From the NCBI RefSeq assembly GCF_000381925.1, contig NZ_KB907308.1, positions 744,001 to 808,000 on the forward strand: a stretch of 64,000 nt of DNA. The letters are read 5' to 3'. This document shows, piece by piece, positions 8,609 to 17,262 of the stretch. A model generated the notes under the pieces. That model saw only the letters and a program-made list of their open reading frames with translations, was not told where the DNA came from and did not search any database. Numbering within the stretch: position 1 is the stretch's first letter; every line of letters starts with the position of its first letter. The DNA comes from Nocardia sp. BMG111209 (lineage in GTDB: Bacteria; Actinomycetota; Actinomycetes; Mycobacteriales; Mycobacteriaceae). The translations under genes and the position numbers were made by a program.

Positions 8609-10288
8609 TCAGGCGGGCGCGACGGTGGCGAACCGGCTGCGCACCAGGGACCGTTGCCATTTCCCGCTGGTGGTACGCGGAATCGAGCCCGGCGCCAGGA
8701 TCGCGACGCGGATCGCGCCCGCACCCACGCCCAGCGCGTCGACGACCACCGCGCGAATCCGCCGCTCGACCGCGGGCCCCTGCTCCGGGTCGTCGCATTC
8801 GGCGGCGACCAGGATGTGTTCGGTCTCCGCGTCGTGGACCGCGACCGCCACGCACCGGCGGCGGTGCACGCCGGGCACGGTGCGGGCCACCTCCTCCACA
8901 TCCTGCGGAAAGAGGTTGTGCCCGTTGACGATGATCATCTCCTTGGCCCGGCCGGCGATGAACAGCTCACCGTCGTCGACGAATCCGAGATCACCGGTGC
9001 GCAGCCAGCCCTCGTCGAACAGCTCCGCGGTCCGCTCCGGCTCGTTCAGATAGCCGGTGGTCAGATTGGGGCCCCGCAGCTGGATCTCGCCGAGTTCGCC
9101 CGGCCCGGCGAGGCCGTCGGCGCCGACGATCCGCAGCGACATGCCCGGCAGCGGAGCGCCCAGCGCGACAACGGCTTTCGCCGCGGCCGAGGCCGGATCG
9201 ACCGGCGCGACCGTCCGCCGGTCGGCCAGGACGTCCCGGTCGACGTGCAGCACGCGCGGCGGGCGGCCCGGAACGCGCAGTGTGACAGCCAATGTCGCCT
9301 CCGCCATCCCGAAACACGGGTACATCACCCCCGGCCCCACCCCGTGGGGCGCCAGCGCGTCGGCGAACCGCCGGATGGTCGCCTCCCGGATCGGCTCGGC
9401 GCCGTTGAAGGCCAGCCGCCAGGCGCTCAGATCCACCGGGCCGGGCAGCCCGGCCGCGGTCCTGGTCAGCAGGTCGTAACCGAAGTCGGGGCCGGAGGTG
9501 ATCGTGCCGCGGTGCCGGGCCAGATAGTTCAGATATCCCGCGGGATCCCGGACGAACGAGAGCGGGCTGTCGACGTGGACGTCCGCGCCGGCCAGGGTCA
9601 GGGCCAGCGGCGCGAACAGGCCCATATCGTGGTAGTGCGGAACCCATTGCACCAGAACGTCTTCCGGCCCGATCGCCGCCGCCGTCCGCAACCCGTACGC
9701 ATGGGCGAGCACGGCCGCGTGGGTCAGCACGACACCCTTGGGATTTCCGGTACTACCGGAGGTGAACTGGATCACCGCGGGCGCGCCGGGTGCGACGTCC
9801 GGCAGCGCCGCGGTACCGCCGGCCTCCAGTTCCCGCGGCGTCCAGCAGACCAGATCCGGGTGCACGGCGCGCAGCGCGGTGCCGAGATCGGCCAGTTCCG
9901 GCGCGACGATCAGATGCCGGATACCCGCGGCCTCGATGATCCGGGCGTAACCCGCCACCTCGGTGGCGAGGTCACCGCGCACCGGCCGCAGCGCCAGGGC
10001 GGTGGCCGCGGCGCCCGCGGCCAGCACGCCGAACATGGCCTGCCACACGTTCGCACCCGGCACGGCCAGGACCGCCACCACATCGCCGGGACCCACGCCC
10101 GCGGCCCGCAGCGCTCGCGCGACGCGGAATCCGCCGTCGCACATCTGCGCCAGACTCGTCTCGACGCCGAGTTGCGGGAAATACCAGCGGGATCGGCCGG
10201 ACTCCCGGGCCGCTACGGCGAGTGCGCCGGGAATTGTCAAGTCCGCGAACGGATCACGGTCCGGGCACGACGACGACACGATAGTCAT
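8609..10288 (-). CDS. Fatty-acyl-AMP ligase (FAAL/FadD type)
   Basis: 559 residues of the adenylate-forming superfamily. The ATP-binding P-loop is FTSGSTGNPKG (175-185). PHYHDMGLFAPL, YPCFGMAEATLAVT, GWLRTGDLGFV and GRAKEMIIVNGHNLFPQDVE are the FAAL-type motifs; the last is characteristic of FAALs that pass acyl-adenylates to carrier proteins rather than CoA. The C-terminal catalytic Lys lies in TTSGKWQRS. It should activate a fatty acid and load the next-door carrier protein. The P450 gene ends 15 bp upstream, and the genes appear cotranscribed. Chain length cannot be judged from sequence. Confidence 0.92.
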   Translation of the reverse strand: MTIVSSSCPDRDPFADLTIPGALAVAARESGRSRWYFPQLGVETSLAQMCDGGFRVARALRAAGVGPGDVVAVLAVPGANVWQAMFGVLAAGAAATALALRPVRGDLATEVAGYARIIEAAGIRHLIVAPELADLGTALRAVHPDLVCWTPRELEAGGTAALPDVAPGAPAVIQFTSGSTGNPKGVVLTHAAVLAHAYGLRTAAAIGPEDVLVQWVPHYHDMGLFAPLALTLAGADVHVDSPLSFVRDPAGYLNYLARHRGTITSGPDFGYDLLTRTAAGLPGPVDLSAWRLAFNGAEPIREATIRRFADALAPHGVGPGVMYPCFGMAEATLAVTLRVPGRPPRVLHVDRDVLADRRTVAPVDPASAAAKAVVALGAPLPGMSLRIVGADGLAGPGELGEIQLRGPNLTTGYLNEPERTAELFDEGWLRTGDLGFVDDGELFIAGRAKEMIIVNGHNLFPQDVEEVARTVPGVHRRRCVAVAVHDAETEHILVAAECDDPEQGPAVERRIRAVVVDALGVGAGAIRVAILAPGSIPRTTSGKWQRSLVRSRFATVAPA

Positions 10289-10303
10289 GGGTGGTCATCC
10301 CTT

Positions 10304-11587
10304 TCACTTGCGGCGGGGTTCTGCCACGACTTCGAGAGAGGTGAATGTCCGTACGACGCTGGAGTTCTCCCGCTGGGGCGGGGCCGCGAGCCGGACCCGG
10401 TCGTAGCGTTGCGCCAGCGCGCGGAAGGCGGCCTCGGCGACCGAGAGCGCGAAAGCGGCTCCCACACAACGATGTGTGCCGGTACTGAAGGACAGGATTC
10501 GCCGCGGATCCGCGCCGCCGGCCAGGAATCGGTCCGCGCGGAAGGTATCCGGCTCGGCGAAGTGCGCGGGGTCGCGGCCGAGCGCGCCGTAACACACCAG
10601 GACCGTGGTGTCCTGCGGGATGTGCATACCGTGCAGCGTGGTGTCGGCGACCGCGAACCGGGTGCCGAGCTGGACGGGCGGGTCGTACCGGACGATCTCC
10701 TGGACGAAGGAGGCGAGCAGCGCGTCGTCGGTGCGCAACCGCGGGAGCAGATCGGGCTGCTCGGTCAGGGCCAGGATCCCGGCTCCCAGCAGGGATACCG
10801 TGGTGACGGCCCCCGCCGCGAACAGGAAGGCGACCGTCCCGGCCAGACCGTCCTCCTCGGCGGCCGGCCAGTCGCGGGCCAGATCCGCGACGATGCTCCC
10901 GCCGCCGCGACGGCCGCTGGGTAACAACCGATTCCGGATGTAGGCGTCCAGCTGCTCTGCTTTGGCGTTCGCCGTGGCCAATCCGGGATCGGGCGGATTG
11001 TGCGGGTTGTACGCGAATCCCGCGGAGTCCAGGAGCGAGAAAACGAATGGGATGTCCGACTGCGGGATTCCGCAGAGCTCGGCGATGATCGCGTTCGGAA
11101 TCGTGGTGAACGAGTGCGTGGCATCGGCGATGCCGTCCTGCTCCCGGGGTTCCAGATCGGCGCCCGCAGCGGCGTGGCGCTCGAACAGCGATCGCAGCGC
11201 CACGACATTGGCGCCGGTGAACATTCGCAACAGCAATCGCCGGGCTCGCAGATTGTCCGGTGGATTCTGGTACAGCAGAATGTTGTAGAGCGCGACGACC
11301 GCGGGATGATCACGCCAGCCGGCCAGTGCGCGATCCGCGTAATCCATGTCGGGCACGTGGTAGCGGCGCGGATCGAGCAGTACCTCCGAGCACGCGTCGT
11401 AGCCGGTCACCAGGACACTGCGGGAACTGATCGGATAGACCGGAGAATGTTGTCGCAGCGCCGCGTAGGAGCGGTGCGGATCCACCCAGCCGGACGGCGC
11501 GAACAAATCGAGAACGGCATTGGTGGCAGCGAATTCGACCACAGGCGCCCGGGTTTCGAGCATGCGGTCAGGGGTTGTCGAGCTCAT
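10304..11587 (-). CDS. Cytochrome P450 of the FAAL operon
   Basis: 427 residues from ATG 11587; a TTG 15 bp upstream is the alternative. The motifs are canonical: haem loop FSTGTHRCVGAA with Cys374, K-helix EIVR (within FVQEIVRYDPP), and I-helix FLFAAGAVTTVSLLG, where Val replaces the usual acidic residue before Thr. Unlike the conservon P450 facing it, this enzyme has a complete ExxR. As first gene of an operon with an acyl ligase, carrier protein and acyltransferase, it probably hydroxylates or desaturates the acyl chain, either free or carrier-bound. That substrate is inferred from context. Confidence 0.9.
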   Translation of the reverse strand: MSSTTPDRMLETRAPVVEFAATNAVLDLFAPSGWVDPHRSYAALRQHSPVYPISSRSVLVTGYDACSEVLLDPRRYHVPDMDYADRALAGWRDHPAVVALYNILLYQNPPDNLRARRLLLRMFTGANVVALRSLFERHAAAGADLEPREQDGIADATHSFTTIPNAIIAELCGIPQSDIPFVFSLLDSAGFAYNPHNPPDPGLATANAKAEQLDAYIRNRLLPSGRRGGGSIVADLARDWPAAEEDGLAGTVAFLFAAGAVTTVSLLGAGILALTEQPDLLPRLRTDDALLASFVQEIVRYDPPVQLGTRFAVADTTLHGMHIPQDTTVLVCYGALGRDPAHFAEPDTFRADRFLAGGADPRRILSFSTGTHRCVGAAFALSVAEAAFRALAQRYDRVRLAAPPQRENSSVVRTFTSLEVVAEPRRK

Positions 11588-12559
11588 GGCGGTGATCCCC
11601 AATCGGTAGTCGTCCCCGATCTACCTACGGACAGACTTCTGCCCTCGAAGGAGGCGATCGAGGAGTGAATCGAATACGGCCGACGCATTTCAGCCGAGAT
11701 ATCGAACCTCCTTGGCACCACCACTATTCGGATGAGCGGGATCCACCGTCATGATGGCGCAACAAAACAAACACCTTGCGCAACAATGCCTTTCTGGCTG
11801 GAATCCCTGCGGTCCATGACAGACCCGGAGACAGCATAGCACGACTCGCCCGCAACAAGTGGTGCGGCCGTACAGTTTTCACGCAGCATCCCACTAGCGA
11901 CCGGATCGCTACCCGGCTCGGGCCGGATTCTGAAACACGCTGCACCACAACTATTTCGGCTCATCGGAGCGTCGTTCGGAATACCGTCACCCACGCCGGG
12001 AAACCGGTCTCCCCCGGATCCGTTCCCTCCCCGCTCACTCCGTCAGGGGACTCGACCCGGCCGGATGTTCGGACTCGAACAACATGTGCGATAGGCACTT
12101 TCATGATTTTCGGCGGCGCGATTCCGGTACCGCCGTTCGGGGGCGCCCGCGCCGAGATCGGACCACACCGGGTGCGCGATTCGTTCCGCCGCCGGCGGCC
12201 GTACAGGTTCCACGACGGCCCCGATCCGGCGCCGCACACCCCACCCGTCGCGCCGAATGCCCGATTCGCGCTACTTGTCTGCAATCCCCGGCCGAGCTGG
12301 TCGGCCGTCCACTCGACCGGCTCGCGCTCCGCTCGGATCGACCCCCGCACCACACGGCTCACCCGCCGGGCCCACCGGACCGAGCGCTCCCGCGGCCCTC
12401 GGCCGGTTCCCCCGGCCCGCCCGCCGCCGACCGGAAGGCATGCAGCGGCCCGGCCCGGCCGGACCACTCCCTTATTTTCACGAAACGGACACATTTGAAG
12501 TATTGAGGTTTCAGAATAGGGTGCCGCGGGCGCCGACCCGCTCGGAAAGGAACAGCGCC
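11588..12559. other. 972-bp region with no supported gene
   Basis: This lies between the start of the FAAL operon (leftward) and a small secreted protein (rightward). Several frames stay open, but they overlap on both strands, lack ribosome sites and encode Arg/Pro-rich low-complexity products. The segment 11640-11800 is poorer in GC and probably holds the operon promoter; gcgcaacaa occurs twice there (11757 and 11779). I see no RNA gene or mobile element. Confidence 0.5.
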
Positions 12560-12847
12560 ATGCGAGTTCTCGCTGTCACCCTGATCACCGGAGCCCTGCT
12601 CTCCGCCGTGCTCACGATCGGCGCGGTCGACGCGTCGGCCGCACCCCCTGCCGCCGTCGCCGCCGGAATCCCGTTGACGGCGGAATACCCTGACGCGGAA
12701 CAGATCACGATCGGCAGCGGCTCGAGCGCCACCCCGGCCGTACCGTTCAGTCTGCCCGGCGCGCTGGTCACCGGCTCCGCCACCGAATCGGCCGGCCTGC
12801 GCTGGCTGGGCTGGTGCTATTCGGTCGGCGCCTGCGCGGCGCGCTGA
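12560..12847 (+). CDS. Small secreted protein of unknown function
   Basis: 95 residues from ATG 12560, preceded by a ggaaagg site. The first 28 or so residues form a clear Sec signal peptide: MRVLAVTLITGALLSAVL followed by a small-residue stretch ending ASA|APP. The mature part is short, Ala/Pro-rich, and ends with a Trp/Cys pair motif (LGWCYSVGACAAR), two cysteines that could make a disulfide. No family recognised. It stands alone, with the LysR gene facing it. Confidence 0.6.
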   Translation: MRVLAVTLITGALLSAVLTIGAVDASAAPPAAVAAGIPLTAEYPDAEQITIGSGSSATPAVPFSLPGALVTGSATESAGLRWLGWCYSVGACAAR

Positions 12848-12893
12848 ACCCCTTCCCGCACAACCGATTACGCCCGCCGGGACGGTCCCTTTC

Positions 12894-13041
12894 CCGGCGC
12901 GGTCTGCTGTCACGCGTCAGGCGGGTCGTGCCCACCGTCGCCCGGCACGGTCTGCCCGCTGCCGGGTGGCGCCCCAGGGGTGTCCGGCGCGATCTGCTGT
13001 CACACCTCCGGCGAGTGGTACCCACCGTCGTCCGGCACGGC
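12894..13041. repeat. Imperfect direct repeat covering the 3' end of the LysR gene
   Basis: Two 58-bp copies, 12894-12951 and 12984-13041, offset by 90 bp, match at roughly 49 positions. The second copy is the end of the LysR coding sequence including its TGA. Read in the same way, the first copy gives a similar peptide tail (VPGDGGHDPPDA against VPDDGGYHSPEV), also ending in TGA. It looks like a diverged tandem copy of the gene's tail. Confidence 0.6.
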
Positions 13042-13932
13042 GGATTCGCCGGGCCCCGGCACATCGGTGGGTGGCTCGGCGCGCACACCTTGCAGGGTGG
13101 TCAGCAGTGTGTCCAGGATCGGTGAGGGCCGGGCGTCGGCGCGCAGCACCGCGGAGACCGGCACCCGCAGCGGCCGCCCGGCCAACCGCAGCGTTGCGAT
13201 GCCCTCGGTCGCGCTGTCGGCATAGAGGATCGTCCACGCGTCGGGACGGTTGACCAGTTCCATGGTCGCGGTGTGATCCGGCGGAATCGGCGGACCGTAG
13301 GCCGGCCGGCCGGGCAGATAGGCCGCGCGCACGATGTTGTGTAGCAGGATCTGTTCCTGCTCCGGCGGCAGCAGCAGCGGATATCCGCCGAGATCGGCGA
13401 GCGTCACATCCTCGCGGCCGACCAACGGGTGTGCCGTCGAAACGGCGATCACGAGGTTCTCCACCCACAGCCGGCGGACGGTCAGACCGGGGTGATCGAC
13501 ACTGCCGCGAATGAGAGCCATATCACAATCACCGTCCGCGACAGCCGCGATGCGCTGCCGGAACGGCTTGATCACGAACTCGATCTCGGCCCCCGGATGG
13601 GCCGCCCGCGCGGCGGCGATGGCCGACAGCGACCGGGTTGCGAAGGACATGTTCGCAGCCAGGCGAATACGCGGACCGGACGCCCGCACAGCAGCGCGGA
13701 TCGCCGATTCGAGGCTGAGCATTTGTTTCGCAAGCGGAAGTAGCCGAGTGGTCGCGTCGGTCGGGACCACGGACCTGGTGGAGCGCTCGAACAGCTGTGT
13801 GCCAAGATCGTGCTCGAGCCGAGCAATCTGATGACTGATAGCCGATTGCGATATGAAGCACCGCGCGGCGGCCCGGCTGAAGCTCAGTTCCTCGCACACC
13901 GCGACGAAGTAGGCGAGCTGCCGCAGTTCCAT
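13000..13932 (-). CDS. LysR-family transcriptional regulator
   Basis: 310 residues from ATG 13932, chosen because ggag lies 6 bp upstream; an ATG 12 bp earlier has no ribosome site. The N-terminal winged helix-turn-helix is textbook LysR: MELRQLAYFVAVCEELSFSR then AAARCFISQSAISHQIARLE, and LFERSTRSVVPTDA. A periplasmic-binding-protein-like effector domain follows. It is divergent from the NADH dehydrogenase gene with a 114-bp gap, the arrangement in which LysR proteins commonly control their neighbour. The effector is unknown. Its 3' end carries the tail repeat described separately. Confidence 0.92.
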   Translation of the reverse strand: MELRQLAYFVAVCEELSFSRAAARCFISQSAISHQIARLEHDLGTQLFERSTRSVVPTDATTRLLPLAKQMLSLESAIRAAVRASGPRIRLAANMSFATRSLSAIAAARAAHPGAEIEFVIKPFRQRIAAVADGDCDMALIRGSVDHPGLTVRRLWVENLVIAVSTAHPLVGREDVTLADLGGYPLLLPPEQEQILLHNIVRAAYLPGRPAYGPPIPPDHTATMELVNRPDAWTILYADSATEGIATLRLAGRPLRVPVSAVLRADARPSPILDTLLTTLQGVRAEPPTDVPGPGESAVPDDGGYHSPEV

Positions 13933-14046
13933 CGAGATCTCCATTCATGAACGATCTAGATAAGAGTCATCTGAATTATGCGCCCTGACCCGCGGAACAG
14001 CCAGTTTCCGAATCGCGTTTACTAATGGCAGAAGGAGGAGGTCATA

Positions 14047-15354
14047 GTGGACGAGGATCTGCGGGTCCAGCACGACATCGAGACCACCGATGTGGTCATC
14101 GTAGGGTCGGGCTTCGGCGGACTCGCCGCAGCGAAACAACTGAGCAAATCGAAGGTGAACTACGTCCTGATCTCGAGTACGCCGGAACATCTGTTCCAGC
14201 CCCTGCTCTATCAGGTTGCCACGGGCGTGCTCCCGTCCGGTGACATCGCCCCGCCGATCGCCGACATCCTGGACGGCCGCCGGCATCGCAACGCCGATGT
14301 GCGCCTGGGCACCGTCGTCGATCTCGACGCGGATGCCGCCGTGCTCACCTACGACACACCCGAGGGGACGCGCCGGATCCGGTACTCGTCCCTGATCGCC
14401 GCCACGGGTGCGAGCCAATCCTATTTCGGCCGTGACGATTTCGCCGAGAAGACCTACTCCCTGAAGACCGTCGCCGACGCCGAGCGGCTGCGCGCGCAGA
14501 TCAAGCGGGTGTTCGACGAGGCCGCCGACGCGGATCCCGAAACCCGGAAGCGGCTGCTGAGTTTCGTCGTGGTGGGCGCCGGGCCGACGGGCGTCGAGGT
14601 GGCGGGGCAGCTGAAGGAGCTGTCGAAACGGCACTACCACAAGGATGTCTCGGTCACCCTGGTCGAGGGCGCGGGCGCGGTACTGCCCCCGTTCGGCGGC
14701 AACCTGTCCGAGTACGCGCTGAAGTCGTTGAGCGGCAACGGCGTCGACGTCCTGCTGGACACCTTCGTCACCGATATCGACGCGGGCAAGGTGACCGTCA
14801 AGAGCAAGGACGGCGTCGAGCGGCTGATCGCGGCCGAGACCGTGGTCTGGTCGGCGGGTGTGCAGGCCGGCGGATTCGCGAAACTGCTGGCCGAGTCCAC
14901 CGGATGCGCGACCGACCGCGCGGGCCGGCTGCTCATCAACCAGGACTGCACCGTCGGCGGCCACGCCGACATCTACGCCATCGGCGATATGACGTCGCTG
15001 AACGGCTATCCGGGCCAGTCGCCGACGGCGATGCAGGAGGGCCGGCACGTCGCCGACATCATCCGCCGCAAGAAGCAGCCCGGCACGCCGTTCCGCTACC
15101 GGGACAAGGGCTCCATGGCGGTGATCAGCCGATTCAGCGCGGTCACCAAGCTCAACGACAAGGTGAAGTTCACCGGCACCCTGGCCTGGTTCACCTGGCT
15201 GGCGGTCCACCTGTTCTACCTGGTCGGATTCCGCAACCGCTTCGTCGCCATCCTGTCCTGGCTGGTGGCCTTCGTCGGCACCGGCCGCCCCGGTTTCCAG
15301 GAAGCCGACCGCCGGTCCCGCGAGGTCCCCATACCCCAACAACGCGCAGCCTGA
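14047..15354 (+). CDS. ndh: Type II NADH:quinone oxidoreductase (Ndh)
   Basis: 435 residues from GTG 14047, directly behind an agaaggaggaggt site. Two dinucleotide-binding motifs are present: VVIVGSGFGGLAAAK near 16-30 (FAD) and FVVVGAGPTGVEVAGQL near 176-192 (NADH). The quinone-site/FAD motif YAIGDMTSLNGYP is near 312-324. A hydrophobic C-terminal stretch (WFTWLAVHLFYLVGFRN) provides membrane attachment. The enzyme passes electrons from NADH to menaquinone without pumping protons. The first residues differ from housekeeping actinobacterial Ndh, so this may be a second, LysR-controlled copy; I cannot tell from this window. Confidence 0.9.
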   Translation: MDEDLRVQHDIETTDVVIVGSGFGGLAAAKQLSKSKVNYVLISSTPEHLFQPLLYQVATGVLPSGDIAPPIADILDGRRHRNADVRLGTVVDLDADAAVLTYDTPEGTRRIRYSSLIAATGASQSYFGRDDFAEKTYSLKTVADAERLRAQIKRVFDEAADADPETRKRLLSFVVVGAGPTGVEVAGQLKELSKRHYHKDVSVTLVEGAGAVLPPFGGNLSEYALKSLSGNGVDVLLDTFVTDIDAGKVTVKSKDGVERLIAAETVVWSAGVQAGGFAKLLAESTGCATDRAGRLLINQDCTVGGHADIYAIGDMTSLNGYPGQSPTAMQEGRHVADIIRRKKQPGTPFRYRDKGSMAVISRFSAVTKLNDKVKFTGTLAWFTWLAVHLFYLVGFRNRFVAILSWLVAFVGTGRPGFQEADRRSREVPIPQQRAA

Positions 15355-15370
15355 CGCAAGCACTCACCGC

Positions 15371-15410
15371 GCGAAACCCTCCGAACCAACCCAGGTTCGG
15401 AGGGTTTCGC
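15371..15410. terminator. Bidirectional terminator hairpin
   Basis: gcgaaaccctccgaac (15371-15386) pairs perfectly with gttcggagggtttcgc (15395-15410) across an 8-nt loop. It lies between the convergent ndh (stop 15354) and SDR (stop 15485) genes. Confidence 0.85.
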
Positions 15411-15484
15411 CGTATAGCGAGGCATCGAGAGCGTAGTGGCCGGGCACACTGTGCGCCCTCGGCACGAGGGCGCACACCCCGGAC

Positions 15485-16189
15485 CTATGCGGCGCGGCCG
15501 ACCTCGGCGCCACCGGTAGCCATCGCGAAGAACTCCTCGGCCAGGTGGTCGGGATGTACCCGCGGCAACTCGTTCGGCTCGACAGTCGCGAAATGTCCCG
15601 AATCGAACAGGATCTGGGCCGCGCTGCGCTCGATCAGGCGGCTGATCAGCAGGCTGCCCACCCGCACGCCGCGCTCGCGCACCTGCTGGTCGACCCCGTG
15701 CAGATAGTTCAGCAGGCCCGAACTGGGCACGCTCACGCTGGCGAGCGCGGCCTGCGGATCCCGCACCGCGATGCCCTGGGCGATCAGCAGCGCACCCGAG
15801 CCGCGCGCGAGCATGCCGGGCAGCAGCGCGTGCACGATCCGGACCGGGGTCAGCAGATGCAGCGGCAGCCAGGAACGCAGGATGTCGACATCCAGCGCCA
15901 GCGCGTCCACCGGCAGCCGCGCGACGTCACCCGGGCTGTACAGCGCCACATCCGGAACCCCGTGCCGCACTTGCAGTTCCGCGAGCGCGGCATCGACCTG
16001 CGCGTCCTCGGTGAGATCCGCGTACAGGACATCGGCGGCGATGCCGTCGGCGGCGAGGGCGTCGCGCAATTGCGCCAGCGTCTCCTTGTTCCGCGCGGTC
16101 AGCGTCACCGAATAGCCGGCGCGGCCGAAGCGGCGGGCCGCCGACAGGCCGAGCGCGGGACCGGCGCCGAACAATGCCAGGTGGGGCAT
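15485..16189 (-). CDS. Short-chain dehydrogenase/reductase (SDR)
   Basis: 234 residues from ATG 16189, which has aagga 6 bp upstream. The N-terminal nucleotide site reads LALFGAGPALGLSAARRFG, a variant of TGxxxGxG, and VTLTARNKETL follows, with Arg suggesting NADP(H). The usual YxxxK catalytic pair is not evident: the expected region reads SVSVPSSGLLNYLHGVDQQ, with Tyr but no Lys four residues later. It may be an atypical or non-catalytic SDR. A 41-bp palindrome lies at 16206-16246 in its promoter region, so it is probably tightly regulated. Confidence 0.8.
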   Translation of the reverse strand: MPHLALFGAGPALGLSAARRFGRAGYSVTLTARNKETLAQLRDALAADGIAADVLYADLTEDAQVDAALAELQVRHGVPDVALYSPGDVARLPVDALALDVDILRSWLPLHLLTPVRIVHALLPGMLARGSGALLIAQGIAVRDPQAALASVSVPSSGLLNYLHGVDQQVRERGVRVGSLLISRLIERSAAQILFDSGHFATVEPNELPRVHPDHLAEEFFAMATGGAEVGRAA

Positions 16190-16205
16190 GGATGATCCTT
16201 CCAGA

Positions 16206-16246
16206 TAAGTCGAGAGGGTACTCAAGTTGAGTATGCTCTCGACTTA
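16206..16246. promoter_or_regulatory. 41-bp near-perfect palindrome upstream of the SDR gene
   Basis: Outer arms taagtcgagag / ctctcgactta (11 bp) and inner core tactcaa-g-ttgagta share one axis at 16226; only the pairs 16217/16235 and 16218/16234 fail. It starts 17 bp upstream of the SDR ATG, so it overlaps the promoter or leader. The CTCAA...TTGAG core recalls MerR/SoxR-type half-sites, but the spacer is shorter than a SoxR box. It could also be two nested dimer sites. Confidence 0.6.
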
Positions 16247-16383
16247 GCCGGAAGTCGAGCGGCGGGCGAAAGTGCGCGCATCCCTTCACATCTCCGGCGG
16301 ATCGCGGTGACCGCACGTAAGATGCTGCGATCGAAGGGGATTCGGGCGAACGGCGCCGGATTCCGCGATCAGGGGGTCCTGAC

Positions 16384-17211
16384 ATGAGCGATCGGGATTA
16401 TTCGGCGCGCGAGCTCGACGCCGGACGGCCGTCGGCCGCTCGCATCTACCACTATCTGTTGTCCGGCGAGCCGATCTTCGAGATCGACCGCGTCCACGCG
16501 GAGCAGATGGCACGGATCGCCCCGGACGGTGACGTACTGGCCCGCCACAATCGGAGCTTCCTGCAACGCGCGGTCACGTTCATGGCCCGGCGGGGGGTCC
16601 GGCAGTTCCTCGACATCGGCTCCGGGCTGCCGACCGCCGGTAACACCCACGAGGTGGCCTGCGCGGTCGCGCCGGGCAGCCGGGTGGTCTACGTCGACTA
16701 CGACCTGGAGGCGGTGAACCGCTCCTACGAACTGCTGGCCGCACAGGGCGCGCTCGGCACCGCGACGGTGCTCGAGGCCGATCTGCGCGATCCGAAGTAC
16801 ATCCTCGACCATCCGGACGTCGCCCGCCTGATCAGCCACGATCTGCCGGTGGGGCTCCTGGTCGTCGCGGTGTGGCATTTCGTGCCCGATTCGGATCGCC
16901 CGCTGGAGGTGATGGCGACGCTGCGCGAATGGCTGCCCGCCGGCAGCTGTGTCGCCATGAGCCACCTGTCCCTGGAGGATGTCGACCCGGCCTTCGTGGC
17001 GCGGGCGGCCGCGGGTATGGCGGAATACAACCGGGTGGTCAGCAATCAGGTGACGCCGCGCACCCGGGCGACGTTCACCGAATTCTTCGACGGCTTCGCG
17101 CTGGTCGAGCCCGGCATCGTGTACGCGCCGGACTGGCGGCCGACCACCGCGGTCGACCCGGGCGACGTGGCGCGGCAGGGCATCTTCGCGGGGGTCGGGA
17201 TCAAGCCCTGA
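16384..17211 (+). CDS. DUF574-type SAM-dependent methyltransferase
   Basis: 275 residues of the actinobacterial DUF574 (Methyltransf_19) family. The family landmarks are present in order: RPSAARIYHYLLSGEP near the start, NRSFLQRAVTFMARRGVRQFLDIGSG (split by the helix) with motif I FLDIGSGLPTAGNTHEVA near 75-92, VVYVDYDLEAV (100-110), and DLPVGLLVVAVWHFVPD. Substrates for this large family are not established, although members are abundant in actinomycetes. It lies 51 bp upstream of the TetR gene and both read rightward, possibly as a pair. Confidence 0.85.
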   Translation: MSDRDYSARELDAGRPSAARIYHYLLSGEPIFEIDRVHAEQMARIAPDGDVLARHNRSFLQRAVTFMARRGVRQFLDIGSGLPTAGNTHEVACAVAPGSRVVYVDYDLEAVNRSYELLAAQGALGTATVLEADLRDPKYILDHPDVARLISHDLPVGLLVVAVWHFVPDSDRPLEVMATLREWLPAGSCVAMSHLSLEDVDPAFVARAAAGMAEYNRVVSNQVTPRTRATFTEFFDGFALVEPGIVYAPDWRPTTAVDPGDVARQGIFAGVGIKP

Positions 17212-17262
17212 CCGGCCGTCGCACCGGGCCCGGACCGTCCGGGCCATTGTTAGGCTGGCGAG

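Noticed and set aside
7073..10924. A 1283-codon open frame on the plus strand
   Set aside because: It is opposite the acyltransferase, carrier, ligase and P450 genes, all with clear motifs. Its Arg/Gly/Pro/Gln-rich product is the usual shadow of high-GC coding DNA.
16219..16233. Core palindrome as a SoxR box
   Set aside because: The half-sites resemble it, but the spacing is shorter than a SoxR site and no soxR gene is nearby.
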